Made by a program: the position numbers and the translations under genes. Under the pieces are notes generated by a model. The model did no database searches. It worked only from the letters and a program-made list of their open reading frames with translations, and had not been told where the DNA came from. Of a stretch of 64,000 nucleotides of DNA, positions 1 through 8,554 are shown piece after piece (within the stretch, counting starts at the first letter, position 1; every line of letters begins with the position of its first letter). Source of the stretch: Thalassobaculum sp. OXR-137 (GTDB lineage: Bacteria > Pseudomonadota > Alphaproteobacteria > Thalassobaculales > Thalassobaculaceae); NCBI RefSeq assembly GCF_034377285.1, contig NZ_CP139715.1, positions 1,720,001 to 1,784,000 on the forward strand, given 5' to 3'.

Positions 1-1
1 G

Positions 2-307
2 GCGGCGGTGCTGGCCCACGCACTCGGGCGTCTATCCGGGGTGAATGTTGTCGACAGTTTACTGCTGCGGACGCGTCAAACCCCCAGCCAGGGTCGAAAG
101 TCGGCCTCGCAACGAACGCTAAACGTGCGTGGAGCATTCGCGCTACGGAATAACTGCGGTGGGATGGCGGAAGCGATCAAGGGGCGTCGCGTCGTCCTCG
201 TTGACGATGTTTTTACAACGGGAGCCACGGTTTCCGCGTGTACACGCGTGCTCAGGAGGTCCGGCGCACGTGCCGTCGACGTGCTGACTCTGGCCCGCGT
301 GACATAA
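2..307 (+). CDS. comF: ComF family phosphoribosyltransferase-like protein, C-terminal part (5' end outside window)
   Basis: The reading frame is open from the left edge, so only about the last 100 residues of a protein usually near 240 residues are present. The PRPP-binding loop VVLVDDVFTTGAT is clear, followed by a short strand-helix and ALxLARV-type ending typical of ComF. ComF proteins are linked to DNA uptake in competent bacteria, but in alphaproteobacteria their role is not established. It lies directly upstream of grxC and a nitrilase-family gene, a common alphaproteobacterial arrangement. Codon use is less GC-biased at third positions than in the genes that follow. Confidence 0.85.
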   Translation, partial: AAVLAHALGRLSGVNVVDSLLLRTRQTPSQGRKSASQRTLNVRGAFALRNNCGGMAEAIKGRRVVLVDDVFTTGATVSACTRVLRRSGARAVDVLTLARVT

Positions 308-392
308 CTCACGCAAATGAGAGCGCTTTGCAAAAAACCGGACTTTTCTTATCTACATGGCAGCGGCATGTGCTTCACAGGAGGGGACCGAG

Positions 393-668
393 ATGGCCAA
401 AGCGGCCAGGGTTGAAATCTACACGACCATGTTCTGTCCGTATTGCTATCGCGCGAAGTCGTTGCTGGCGAACAAGGGTGTGGATTACGTGGAATACGAC
501 GTCGGCGGATCGAACGACGCTCGTCTGAAGATGAGCGAGCGGGCCGACGGTCGGAAGACCGTTCCCCAGATCTTTATCGCCGGCGAAGGCATTGGCGGTT
601 CGGACGAACTTGCGGAACTGGAGCGGACCGGTAAGCTGGACCATCTGCTCGGCGTTTCCCTGGTCTGA
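393..668 (+). CDS. grxC: Glutaredoxin 3
   Basis: This 91-residue protein has the glutaredoxin fold signature: an N-terminal strand (VEIYTT), the dithiol active site CPYC near residue 13, the cis-proline segment TVPQIFI, and the GGSDEL glutathione-binding motif. It reduces disulfides and glutathionylated proteins in the cytoplasm using glutathione. The ATG at 393 is preferred over an in-frame ATG at 357 because an AGGAGGGG ribosome-binding site lies just upstream and the family normally starts there. It is followed by the nitrilase-family gene, most likely in one transcript. Confidence 0.95.
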   Translation: MAKAARVEIYTTMFCPYCYRAKSLLANKGVDYVEYDVGGSNDARLKMSERADGRKTVPQIFIAGEGIGGSDELAELERTGKLDHLLGVSLV

Positions 669-721
669 GGCACCCGCCTCCCGGGTCCGAGCGTTCGACC
701 GAGACGCCCGGAGGTCTTGAG

Positions 722-1579
722 ATGACCCGACTGACTGTCGCCTGCGTTCAGACCAACACCACCCGCGATCCGCTCGACAATATCGAGCGGGTCAGCCCGT
801 TGATTCGGGAAGCCAAGGCGCGCGGCGCGCAGCTCATCACCACGCCGGAAGTGGTGGGGATGATCGAGCCCCAGCGCGATCAGGCGCTGGTCAAGGCGAA
901 GCCCGAGGAGACCCACGAGGTCCTCGCCGCCTTCCGCGGTCTCGCCGCAGAACTGGGCGTGTGGCTGCTGGTCGGATCGATCTCGATCAAGGTCTCCGAC
1001 GACAAGATGGCCAACCGCAGCTTCCTGCTGGACGACCGCGGCCAGATCGTTGCCCGCTATTCCAAGATGCACATGTTCGACGTGCAGGTCGGCGACGGCC
1101 AGACCTACCGCGAGAGCAACACCTATCGGGCCGGGGACGAGGCGGTGATCGCCGAGACGCCCTGGGGCCGGATGGGCATGACCATCTGCTACGACATCCG
1201 CTTCCCCTACCTCTACCGCAAGTTGGCCCAGGCCGGGGCTGAAGTGATCTTCGCGCCCGCCGCCTTCACCAAGGTCACCGGCGAGGCGCATTGGCACGTG
1301 CTGCAGCGCGCCCGGGCGATCGAGACCGGCTGCTATGTGATCTCGGCCGCCCAGACCGGCGAACATGCCGAGGGTCGCAAGACCTACGGCCATTCCGTGA
1401 TCGTCGATCCCTGGGGCGCGGTCGTGGCCGATGCCGGCGAGGAGGTCGGCGTGATTACCGCCGAGATCGACCTCGCCAAGGTCGCCGAGGCCCGCGGCAA
1501 GGTGCCGTCGCTCACCCATGACCGGGTCGTCGGCGACCCGGTCATCTACGGCAGCGAACTGCGCCAGGCCGGCGAGTAA
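722..1579 (+). CDS. Carbon-nitrogen hydrolase (Nit/deaminated glutathione amidase type)
   Basis: This 285-residue nitrilase-superfamily enzyme has the expected catalytic triad: Glu43 (TTPEVVG), Lys115 (YSKMHMFD) and Cys156 (ICYDIRFP). The closest known relatives by motif are the Nit1/Nit2 omega-amidases, which hydrolyse deaminated glutathione, so a repair role beside grxC is plausible but inferred. A GGAGG sequence precedes the ATG. In many alphaproteobacteria the next gene is a DUF1178 protein. Here that gene is at 4467, separated by a palindromic repeat and two opposite-strand genes. Confidence 0.9.
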   Translation: MTRLTVACVQTNTTRDPLDNIERVSPLIREAKARGAQLITTPEVVGMIEPQRDQALVKAKPEETHEVLAAFRGLAAELGVWLLVGSISIKVSDDKMANRSFLLDDRGQIVARYSKMHMFDVQVGDGQTYRESNTYRAGDEAVIAETPWGRMGMTICYDIRFPYLYRKLAQAGAEVIFAPAAFTKVTGEAHWHVLQRARAIETGCYVISAAQTGEHAEGRKTYGHSVIVDPWGAVVADAGEEVGVITAEIDLAKVAEARGKVPSLTHDRVVGDPVIYGSELRQAGE

Positions 1580-1589
1580 TAAATTCCTC

Positions 1590-1684
1590 CGACTTCCTGG
1601 ACGCCCGCTAGGGCGATCCAGGACCCTGATGCCGGCGGCACGGTCCTGGATAGACAGCCCTCTGGGCCGCCTTCAAGGAAGTCG
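1590..1684. repeat. Nested palindromic repeat, family B (single copy)
   Basis: The outer arms read CGACTTCCTGG and, with one mismatch, CTTCAAGGAAGTCG. The inner arms read GATCCAGGACC and CGGTCCTGGAT. The same architecture occurs four times in tandem at 27737-28440 and in shortened form at 37746-37787. This copy fills the gap between two convergent genes and could act as a transcription end or mRNA-stabilising hairpin. Confidence 0.8.
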
Positions 1685-1704
1685 AACTATATTGGAATGG
1701 GGAT

Positions 1705-2253
1705 TTACCCCGCCCGGACCGCCACGACGCGCTGCCTGACCGCCGGGCGGGGCACCTGCTCTTCCAGATCCTCGAAGGCCATCACCTGCAGCTCCGGGCG
1801 GACCGCGATAAGAAGCTCCTTGCGGTGCAGCAGGAAGTCCGGATTGCTCGGCTTCCCGAACCGCTCGTTGCCGACCGCGAAGGTCTCGTAGATCAGCACC
1901 CCGCCGGGGGCGACCGAGCGCACCAGGGCCGGAAACAGCGGCCGGTGCAGATAGTTCACCACCACCACCCCGGCAAAGGTCCGACCTTCCAATGGCCAGG
2001 GACGGCCGCTCTCCAGGTCGCGGGCGACGATCTCCACGTCGGGATCGACCGCCATGTCGCTGACCTGCACCACGTCGCGGTCGAGCACGACGACCGGATG
2101 GCCGCGGTCGCGGAACATCCTGGCGTGGCGGCCGGACCCGCAGGCGACGTCGAGCACCGTCCCGCCCTCGGGCACCATCGGCGCGAACCGTGCGACCCAG
2201 GGGGACGGCTCCTGCTGGACGGCGTCGGGACGGGCATCGGCGTCGGCGCTCAT
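1705..2253 (-). CDS. Class I SAM-dependent methyltransferase
   Basis: This 182-residue protein has the SAM-binding motif I VLDVACGSGRHA and a following acidic strand (VVVLDRD), typical of small Rossmann-fold methyltransferases related to TehB/UbiE. A later segment VVVVNYLHRPLF fits the motif IV region. The substrate cannot be read from the sequence. Its ATG lies two bases after the stop of the upstream aminotransferase-dehydrogenase gene, so the two are probably translationally coupled. It converges on the nitrilase gene, separated by a palindromic repeat. Confidence 0.85.
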   Translation of the reverse strand: MSADADARPDAVQQEPSPWVARFAPMVPEGGTVLDVACGSGRHARMFRDRGHPVVVLDRDVVQVSDMAVDPDVEIVARDLESGRPWPLEGRTFAGVVVVNYLHRPLFPALVRSVAPGGVLIYETFAVGNERFGKPSNPDFLLHRKELLIAVRPELQVMAFEDLEEQVPRPAVRQRVVAVRAG

Positions 2254-2255
2254 GT

Positions 2256-4370
2256 CTACACCTCCACACTGGCCGGCACCCGCGCGCCCGAGAAGCTGCA
2301 GGCGGGGCTGGCGAGGCGCACGAAGACGCCGGTGATCTCCTCCGGCACCGGCAGACGGGTGGGATCCTCCTGCGGGAAGGCGGCGGCGCGCATCCCGGTA
2401 CGCACCTCGCCTGGATCGACCAGGTTGACCCGCACCCGGCTGGACCGCGTCTCCGCCGCATAGGCCCGCGCCAGGGCCTCCAACCCGGCCTTGGACGCCG
2501 CATAGGCGCCCCAGTCGGGCATGGCGCCCTGGGCCGCCCCGGAGGTCACCAGCAGAACCCTGCCGTTGGGAGCGGCGCGCAGCAACGGGTCGAGCTCGCG
2601 CAGCAGCCGGAAGCTGGCGGTGAGGTTCACCGCGACGGCCTGGTCGAACACGGCGTCCGATACCTCAGGCAGCGGCGCGATCTCGCCGAGCACCCCGTGA
2701 TTGGCCACCACCACGTCCAGCCGTCCCAATTTCTCGCCGATCCGCGCCGCCAGTCCGTCGGTGGCGGCCGGGTCGCCGAGGTCGAGGGCGAGCGTGGCGA
2801 CCTGTCCGCCGGCCTTGCGGATGCGGGCGGCCACGCGGTCCAGATCCGCCTGGGAGCGGGCGGCCAGCACCACCCGGGCCCCCTCGGCCGCGTAGCGCTC
2901 GGCGACAGCGGCACCGATCCCGCGCGATGCGCCGGTGACGAGGCACGTCAGGCCTTTCAGCGCGCCGCCGCCGGCGGTGATCTCGGCGAGCGCCCGGTCG
3001 TCGCCGACCACGCCGATCTGCTCCAGGATGTCGTCCAGGACGAGGCGCAAGGTGTCGGCGATCCGGTCGATCTCGCGATGGGTGACGACCAGGGGCGGGG
3101 CGATGACCAGGGCGTCGCGCACGGCGCGGACGATCACGCCCCGGTTCTGCATCTGATCGCGCACCACCGCCCCGACCAGACCTTCCGGGTCGTAGAGGAT
3201 CTTCGGGTCGCGCTGCTGCACCAGTTCCACCGCGCCGATCAGGCCGAGGCTGCGCACCTCGCCCACCATCGGATGGCCGGCGAGCCCGCCCAGGGCCGTG
3301 GCGAAATAGTCGGACAGGTCGTCGCGCACCCGGGCGATCAGGCCCTCGCGCTCGATGATCTCCAGGTTGGCCAGCGCCACGGCGGCGGCCACCGGGTGGC
3401 CGGCATAGGTGAAGCCATGGGCGATGCCGCCGCTCTTCTCGATCAGGGTCTCGGCCACGCGGCTGCCGACCATGACCGCCGAAATCGGTTGGTAGCCGGA
3501 CGAAAGGCCTTTCGCCAGGGCCATGAAGTCGGGGGCGAGGCCGAATTTCTCCGCCGCCGACCAGGCGCCGAGCCGACCGAAGGCGCTGACCACCTCGTCC
3601 AGGGCGAACAGCACGTCGTGGCGACGGCAGATCTCCTGCACCCGGGCCAGATAGCCAGCCGGCGGGATGATGACGCCGCCCGCCCCTTGCACCGGTTCGA
3701 CCACCACGCCGGCCACCCTGTCGGCACCCAGCTCCAGGATCTTCGCCTCGATCCAGCCCGCCGCGCGTTCGGTGAAGGCCTCGTCGCTCTCGCCCGGCGC
3801 GCCGTGGCGGAATTTGTAGGCGGTATTCACATGCTCGAACCCGGCCAGCGGCAGCCCGCCCTGGGCCTGCATGGCGAGCGTGCCGCCCAGGCTGATCGTC
3901 GCCAGGGTGGAGCCGTGATAGCCCTCCTCCCGGCCGATCATGATCTTCTTGTCCGGCTGGCCCTTGAGCTCCCAGAACAGCCGGCAGAACCGTACGATGG
4001 TGTCCAGCGCCTCGGAGCCGGAATTGGCGAAGACCACATGGTCCAGCCCGTCGGGCATCAGTTCGGCCAGTTTGGCGGACAGGGCCGCGGCAGGCGCCGT
4101 CGTGGTCTTGAAGAAGGTGTTGTAATAGGCCAGCCGCTCCATCTGGTCGGCGGCGACCTCGGCCAGCTCCTTGCGGCCGTATCCGACATTCACGCACCAC
4201 AGACCGGCCAGGGCGTCGAGATAGAGTTTACCGTCCTCGTCCCACAGGGTGCTGCCCTTGCCGCCGGCCATGACGATCGGCGCGTCGTCCTGCAGCACCT
4301 TGGGATCGGTGAAGGGGTGCAGGTGATGATCGCGGTCGAGGCGCGCCAGATCGGACGGGGTCGCGGGCAT
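2256..4370 (-). CDS. Fused class III aminotransferase - short-chain dehydrogenase, 704 residues
   Basis: One uninterrupted frame encodes two complete enzymes. Residues 1 to about 455 form a PLP-dependent class III (omega) aminotransferase, with ANSGSEA for phosphate binding, LDEV (Asp258) and ALAKGLSSGYQP (Lys287, the PLP Schiff base). Residues about 465 to 700 form a short-chain dehydrogenase, with TGASRGIG (from Thr479) and YAASK (Tyr623, Lys627). The linker has no internal Met, stop or obvious ribosome-binding site. The ATG at 4370 is chosen because AGAGG precedes it and the N-terminus then matches the family. An amine could be converted to an aldehyde or ketone and then reduced, but the substrate is unknown. 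Confidence 0.85.
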   Translation of the reverse strand: MPATPSDLARLDRDHHLHPFTDPKVLQDDAPIVMAGGKGSTLWDEDGKLYLDALAGLWCVNVGYGRKELAEVAADQMERLAYYNTFFKTTTAPAAALSAKLAELMPDGLDHVVFANSGSEALDTIVRFCRLFWELKGQPDKKIMIGREEGYHGSTLATISLGGTLAMQAQGGLPLAGFEHVNTAYKFRHGAPGESDEAFTERAAGWIEAKILELGADRVAGVVVEPVQGAGGVIIPPAGYLARVQEICRRHDVLFALDEVVSAFGRLGAWSAAEKFGLAPDFMALAKGLSSGYQPISAVMVGSRVAETLIEKSGGIAHGFTYAGHPVAAAVALANLEIIEREGLIARVRDDLSDYFATALGGLAGHPMVGEVRSLGLIGAVELVQQRDPKILYDPEGLVGAVVRDQMQNRGVIVRAVRDALVIAPPLVVTHREIDRIADTLRLVLDDILEQIGVVGDDRALAEITAGGGALKGLTCLVTGASRGIGAAVAERYAAEGARVVLAARSQADLDRVAARIRKAGGQVATLALDLGDPAATDGLAARIGEKLGRLDVVVANHGVLGEIAPLPEVSDAVFDQAVAVNLTASFRLLRELDPLLRAAPNGRVLLVTSGAAQGAMPDWGAYAASKAGLEALARAYAAETRSSRVRVNLVDPGEVRTGMRAAAFPQEDPTRLPVPEEITGVFVRLASPACSFSGARVPASVEV

Positions 4371-4466
4371 CACGGGCCTCTGTCTGGTGCGGCGGCGGCA
4401 GCTTTCGTCGCTGGAACGGCCGCGGATGCTCGCTATATTACAGACATGTCCGCGAATGGTTGACCG

Positions 4467-4922
4467 ATGATCCATTACCGCCTGCGCTGCAACGCCGAGC
4501 ATGAGTTCGAGGCGTGGTTCCAGAACAGTTCGGCCTTCGAGAAACAGGCCGAATCGGGCCTGCTGTCCTGTCCGGACTGCGGGTCGTCCGAGGTTTCGCG
4601 CGCCCTGATGGCCCCGGCCCTCCAGGGCACCCACCGGGAGACGGTTCCGGTCCCCGCGCAGAGCCCGGAGCAGAAGCAGGTCGCCACCCAGTCACAGGCC
4701 CAGGCGCTCGCACTCAAGCAGCAGCTTCTCACCCTGCGCCGGAAGATCGAGCAGAATTTCGACAATGTCGGGGACCGTTTCGCCGAGGAGGCGCGCAAGA
4801 TCCATTACGGCGACAGCGACGTCCGCGGGATCTACGGCGACACCACCCCGCAGGAGCGTGAGGCGCTGGCCGATGAGGGGATCGAGGTCGGCACCGTTCC
4901 CTGGCTGCGCGACGACGCCTGA
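4467..4922 (+). CDS. DUF1178 family protein
   Basis: This 151-residue protein starts MIHYRLRC, has the conserved segment EFEAWFQNS and a CPDCG zinc-knuckle-like pair near residue 33, all typical of DUF1178. The family is widespread in alpha- and betaproteobacteria and has no established function. The predicted protein is cytoplasmic, with a Gln-rich middle and an acidic C-terminus ending VPWLRDDA. It is normally found after the nitrilase gene of the comF-grxC cluster, and here it is displaced about 2.9 kb downstream. It is transcribed divergently from the aminotransferase fusion. Confidence 0.85.
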   Translation: MIHYRLRCNAEHEFEAWFQNSSAFEKQAESGLLSCPDCGSSEVSRALMAPALQGTHRETVPVPAQSPEQKQVATQSQAQALALKQQLLTLRRKIEQNFDNVGDRFAEEARKIHYGDSDVRGIYGDTTPQEREALADEGIEVGTVPWLRDDA

Positions 4923-4937
4923 GGCGGGGTGGATAGC

Positions 4938-5258
4938 ATGCATGTGGTGATCTTCGAGGTGGAGCCGAAGGACGGTTGCCGCGACAGCTATTTCGAGATG
5001 GCGGCCGCCTTGCGCGCCGAGCTGCAGACCGTGGAGGGCTTCATCTCGGTGGAGCGGTTCGAGAGCCTGGTGACGCCGGGCAAGATCCTGTCGCTCTCCA
5101 CCTGGGAGGACGAGGCGGCGATCCAGCGCTGGCGCGAGCGCTCGGCCCATTACGCCGCCCAGTCGGCGGGCCGGGACACTATGTTCGCCCGCTACCGCAT
5201 CCGGGTCGCGGAGGTCGGCCGAGACTACGACCGCGAGACCTCGCCCTGGCGGACGTGA
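4938..5258 (+). CDS. Antibiotic biosynthesis monooxygenase (ABM) domain protein
   Basis: This protein of about 106 residues has the ferredoxin-like ABM pattern: MHVVIFEVEP, then GFISVERFES, SLSTWEDEAAI and a C-terminal FARYRIRVAEV strand. ABM proteins form dimeric alpha-beta barrels. Some are heme- or quinone-active, but many are uncharacterised, so the reaction is unknown here. The ATG at 4938 is preferred. A GTG at 4929 is in frame but overlaps the only purine-rich stretch. It follows the DUF1178 gene by 15 bases and is probably cotranscribed with it. Confidence 0.8.
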   Translation: MHVVIFEVEPKDGCRDSYFEMAAALRAELQTVEGFISVERFESLVTPGKILSLSTWEDEAAIQRWRERSAHYAAQSAGRDTMFARYRIRVAEVGRDYDRETSPWRT

Positions 5259-5279
5259 CGCCCTGCCTCAACCACCCCT

Positions 5280-5380
5280 CGTCATCCTGAACTCGTTTCA
5301 GGATCAAGTTTCTGACCGCTCCGAGGCCTATGGATCCGGACCCGTCCACGCGTTGGTCCTGAAACAAGTTCAGGACGACG
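5280..5380. repeat. Double-hairpin intergenic repeat, family A
   Basis: Two short palindromes, TCCTGAACTCGTTTCAGGA and TCCTGAAACAAGTTCAGGA, are arranged head to head. They are bounded by CGTCATCC on the left and GGACGACG on the right, so the whole unit is itself an imperfect inverted repeat. Related copies lie at 16436, 16551, 26331 and 44620. The layout resembles REP/BIME elements of other proteobacteria. Confidence 0.8.
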
Positions 5381-5456
5381 GTACGCGTTTGAGGAATGCG
5401 CCACACCCCGCTGAATTCGCCTTTCCTTTCCCTGCCGACAGCTTATCTATCCCTGC

Positions 5457-6815
5457 ATGAGCGACATCGATTCCGAACGCAATTCGTTGGGTGGGCGCGT
5501 GCGCCGCTATGCCCGTGTCGGCACCGCCGTGGGCGGCCTTGCCGCGCGGCTGGCCGGTGAGCGCTACCTAGGCCTCAGCGTGGACAAGGCGGAGCACGCG
5601 GCCGACCTGAAGGCGGCGCTGGGTGGGCTCAAGGGGCCGCTGATGAAGGTGGCGCAGATCCTGTCCACCGTGCCCGACGCCCTGCCGAAGGAATATGTCG
5701 ACGAGCTGAGCCACCTTCAGTCGAACGCGCCGGCCATGGGCTGGCCCTTCGTGAAACGGCGGATGACCACCGAACTCGGGGCCGGATGGCAGAAGAAATT
5801 CGCCGAGTTCGAGCGCGAGGCCGCCTCGGCCGCCTCCCTCGGTCAGGTCCATCGCGGCGTCCTTCATGACGGCCGCAAGGTCGCGGTCAAGCTGCAGTAC
5901 CCGGACATGTCCTCGGCCGTGGAGGCCGACCTGCGCCAGCTCGACTGGGTGTTCAAGCTGTACCGGCGCTACGACACCGCCATCGATCCGTCGCTGATCC
6001 ACACCGAGCTTTCGGCCCGGTTGCGTGAGGAGCTGGATTACGGCCGCGAGGCCCGGCACATGGCGCTGTACCGCCACATGCTGGCCGACGAGCCGGCGGT
6101 GCACATTCCCGAGGTGGTCGACGAGCTGTCCACCAGCAGGCTGATCACCATGACCTGGCTGGACGGTACGCCGTTCATGAAGTTCCTGGAGGAGAACCCG
6201 GACATCGAGACCCGCAACCGGGTCGCCCACAACATGTTCCGGACCTGGTACGTGCCGTTCTATTTCTACGGCGTGATCCACGGCGACCCGCATCTGGGCA
6301 ACTACACGATCCGCGACGACGGCTCGATCAATCTGCTGGATTTCGGCTGCATCCGGGTGTTCCCGCCGGCCTTCGTGAAAGGGGTCATCGACCTCTACCG
6401 CGCGCTGCGCGACGACGACGAGGAACTGGCGGTCCAGGCCTATGCGAGCTGGGGCTTCACCGATCTCGACCGCGAGACCATCGACGTGCTGAACGTCTGG
6501 GCGCGCTTCCTCTACGGCCCGCTGATGGAGGACCGCACCCGCAAGATCCAGGAGAGCGGCTCCGGCCTCTACGGCCGCGAAATCGCCGAGAAGGTGCATG
6601 GCGAGCTGAAGCGGCTGAGCGGCGTGCGCCCGCCGCGCGAGTTCGTGCTGATGGACCGCGCCGCCCTCGGTCTGGGCTCGGTGTTCATGCACCTGAAGGC
6701 GGAGGTGAACTGGTACCGCCTGTTCCACGAGCTGATCGGCGAGTTCGACGTGGAGACGCTGACAGAGCGCCAGGATGCCGCCCTGGCCGCGGTGGGGCTC
6801 GAGCGACCGGAATAG
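5457..6815 (+). CDS. ABC1/UbiB-family atypical kinase
   Basis: This 452-residue protein carries the ABC1 (AarF/UbiB/COQ8) signatures: the KxGQ-like segment GPLMKVAQILS, the Ala-rich loop AASLGQVH that replaces the protein-kinase glycine loop, VAVKLQYP (ATP-site Lys), HGDPHLGNY (His275 region) and LLDFG (Asp295). UbiB-type proteins are ATPases needed for ubiquinone synthesis or lipid handling. This gene is not next to ubiE, so it may be a UbiB paralogue and no symbol is given. No C-terminal transmembrane pair is obvious. It stands alone between a family A repeat and the transporter operon. Confidence 0.88.
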   Translation: MSDIDSERNSLGGRVRRYARVGTAVGGLAARLAGERYLGLSVDKAEHAADLKAALGGLKGPLMKVAQILSTVPDALPKEYVDELSHLQSNAPAMGWPFVKRRMTTELGAGWQKKFAEFEREAASAASLGQVHRGVLHDGRKVAVKLQYPDMSSAVEADLRQLDWVFKLYRRYDTAIDPSLIHTELSARLREELDYGREARHMALYRHMLADEPAVHIPEVVDELSTSRLITMTWLDGTPFMKFLEENPDIETRNRVAHNMFRTWYVPFYFYGVIHGDPHLGNYTIRDDGSINLLDFGCIRVFPPAFVKGVIDLYRALRDDDEELAVQAYASWGFTDLDRETIDVLNVWARFLYGPLMEDRTRKIQESGSGLYGREIAEKVHGELKRLSGVRPPREFVLMDRAALGLGSVFMHLKAEVNWYRLFHELIGEFDVETLTERQDAALAAVGLERPE

Positions 6816-7052
6816 TCTTCCGTCGGTAGTCGGGACAGATTGTCGCGGGGTCGCCCGCCGTCGGTCAGACGGTGTAGGCGTGCGTCCGGGCGTCGGTCCC
6901 GCCGTGCCGGTTCCGTTGCCGCCGGCCTGACCGCACTTGCCGGAAGCCGGATTTCGCGATTTTCCCCCTAGACGCGCATGCCGCCGATGCTACCGTTGGC
7001 GGATCAAAGACGACAAATAACCAAAAAAATCCAATACCGGAGGAAACAGCAG
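6816..7052. other. Intergenic region upstream of the transporter operon
   Basis: No convincing gene, terminator or repeat was seen in these 237 bases. An A-rich stretch, CCAAAAAAATCC at 7021-7032, lies just before the strong ribosome-binding site of the next gene, so the operon promoter is probably here. Confidence 0.4.
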
Positions 7053-8027
7053 ATGAAACGCACCTTTATGGTTGCTTGGGCAATGGTTGCCATGGCGACG
7101 GTCGCCCTGGTCAACGGTCCCGCCCGCGCCGAATATCCCGAACGCCCGATCCAGGTGATCGTGCCCTGGTCCGCCGGCGGCGGCACCGACGCCACCGGCC
7201 GGATGATCGCGAAGATCATGCAGGACGAGCTCGGCGTGCCGGTGAACGTGGTGAACCGGACGGGCGGCGGCGGCGTCGTCGGCCACCAGGCCATCGCCTC
7301 GGCCAAGCCGGACGGCTACACGATCGGCATCGTCACGGTCGAGATCGCGATGATGCATTGGATCGGCCTGACCGAGCTCAGCTACAAGGACTACACCCCG
7401 ATCGCGCTGTACAACGCCGATCCGGCCGGCGTGTCCGTCAACATCGACTCCAAGTACAACGACGTCGGCGCCCTTCTGGCGGACGCCAAGGCGAACCCGG
7501 GCAAGATGAAGGCTTCGGGCACGGGCCAGGGCGGCATCTGGCACCTGGCGCTGGCCGGGATGCTGGTCGAAGCCGGAATGGAGTCGAGCGCCATCGGCTG
7601 GGTCCCGTCCCAGGGTGCCGCACCGGCCTTCGCCGATCTCGCCGCCGGCGGCATCGACACGGTCACTGCCTCGGTGGTCGAGGCCCGCGCGCTGATGGAG
7701 GCCGGCAAGGTCAAGGTGCTCGCCGTCATGAACGACAAGCGCCTGGACGCCTTCCCGAACATCCCGACCCTGACCGAGGCCGGTGGCCCGAACTGGCAGA
7801 CCGCCGCCTGGCGCACCGTGGCCGGCCCGAAGGGCCTGCCGGCGGACGTCCAGGCCAAGCTCGCCGCCACGGTGGAGAAGGTCTACAACAGCCAGGAGTT
7901 CAAGGACTTCATGGCGGGGCGCGGCTTCGGCATGATCTGGGGCGGCCCGGACGCGCTCGCCAAGCACTACGAGACCTCGGATGCCGACTACGGCAAGGTT
8001 CTGAAGGCGGTCGGTCTGGCCAAGTAA
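7053..8027 (+). CDS. tctC: Tripartite tricarboxylate transporter substrate-binding protein (TctC/Bug family)
   Basis: This 324-residue periplasmic solute receptor begins with a Sec signal peptide (positive MKR start, hydrophobic core, cleavage after GPARA near residue 26). The mature protein starts EYPERPIQVIVPWSAGGG, the Bug-family hallmark. Such proteins bind small carboxylates and deliver them to the TctA-TctB permease. The start at 7053 is supported by GGAGGAAA. An upstream in-frame ATG at 6978 lacks a signal peptide at its N-terminus. It is the first gene of a tctCBA operon. The specific ligand is unknown. Confidence 0.93.
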   Translation: MKRTFMVAWAMVAMATVALVNGPARAEYPERPIQVIVPWSAGGGTDATGRMIAKIMQDELGVPVNVVNRTGGGGVVGHQAIASAKPDGYTIGIVTVEIAMMHWIGLTELSYKDYTPIALYNADPAGVSVNIDSKYNDVGALLADAKANPGKMKASGTGQGGIWHLALAGMLVEAGMESSAIGWVPSQGAAPAFADLAAGGIDTVTASVVEARALMEAGKVKVLAVMNDKRLDAFPNIPTLTEAGGPNWQTAAWRTVAGPKGLPADVQAKLAATVEKVYNSQEFKDFMAGRGFGMIWGGPDALAKHYETSDADYGKVLKAVGLAK

Positions 8028-8073
8028 GGCCCGACCCGGCCCACCTTCCACAAAACCTCATCCGGGTGGCGAC

Positions 8074-8547
8074 ATGCGGTTCAACGACGCGATCCTCGGG
8101 ATCGTCCTGATCGGCTTTGCGGCGCTCGCCGCGGTCGGCACCCTGGATTTCCCACAGGTGCCGGGCCAGGACTACGGCTCGGCACTCTTCCCCCGCCTGC
8201 TCTGCGCCGGTTTCGCCATCGGCGGCCTGCTCCTGATCCTGTCGGGCTGGCGCAACCGGGCGATCCAGCCGCTGCTGGATACCGACGAATGGGCCCGCAC
8301 GCCCGGGCATCTCCTGACCCTGGCGCTCGCGGTCGGCGGTGTCCTCTTCTACATCCTTGTCTCCGACTGGCTCGGCTTCATTCCCACCGCCTTCCTGGTG
8401 GTGTTCACGCTGATGGTGCGCCTGCGCGGCCGATGGATCAGTTCCTTCGTGATCGCCGCCGCGGTGACCGCCGCCATTCACCAGATCTTCTACGGCCTGC
8501 TGCTCGTGCCGCTGCCCTGGGGCGTGCTCGAGTCCGTGGTCTACTGA
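8074..8547 (+). CDS. tctB: Tripartite tricarboxylate transporter small permease (TctB)
   Basis: This 157-residue protein has about four hydrophobic segments and the TctB layout: a short N-terminal helix (AILGIVLIGFAAL), a charged loop, then paired helices (FYILVSDWLGFIPTAF). TctB works with TctA in the inner membrane for secondary transport driven by an ion gradient. It lies 46 bases after tctC and 7 bases before tctA, which fits a single operon. Confidence 0.92.
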   Translation: MRFNDAILGIVLIGFAALAAVGTLDFPQVPGQDYGSALFPRLLCAGFAIGGLLLILSGWRNRAIQPLLDTDEWARTPGHLLTLALAVGGVLFYILVSDWLGFIPTAFLVVFTLMVRLRGRWISSFVIAAAVTAAIHQIFYGLLLVPLPWGVLESVVY

Positions 8548-8554
8548 GGTTTCG

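Noticed and set aside
2190-4463. A 757-residue open frame on the plus strand
   Set aside because: It runs antisense to the aminotransferase-dehydrogenase and methyltransferase genes, is very rich in Arg, Gly and His, and has no domain motif. It is a by-product of high GC.
5457-6815. Assignment as ubiB of the ubiquinone operon
   Set aside because: The kinase motifs fit the ABC1 family, but no ubiE is adjacent and no C-terminal membrane pair is evident, so the exact symbol is withheld.
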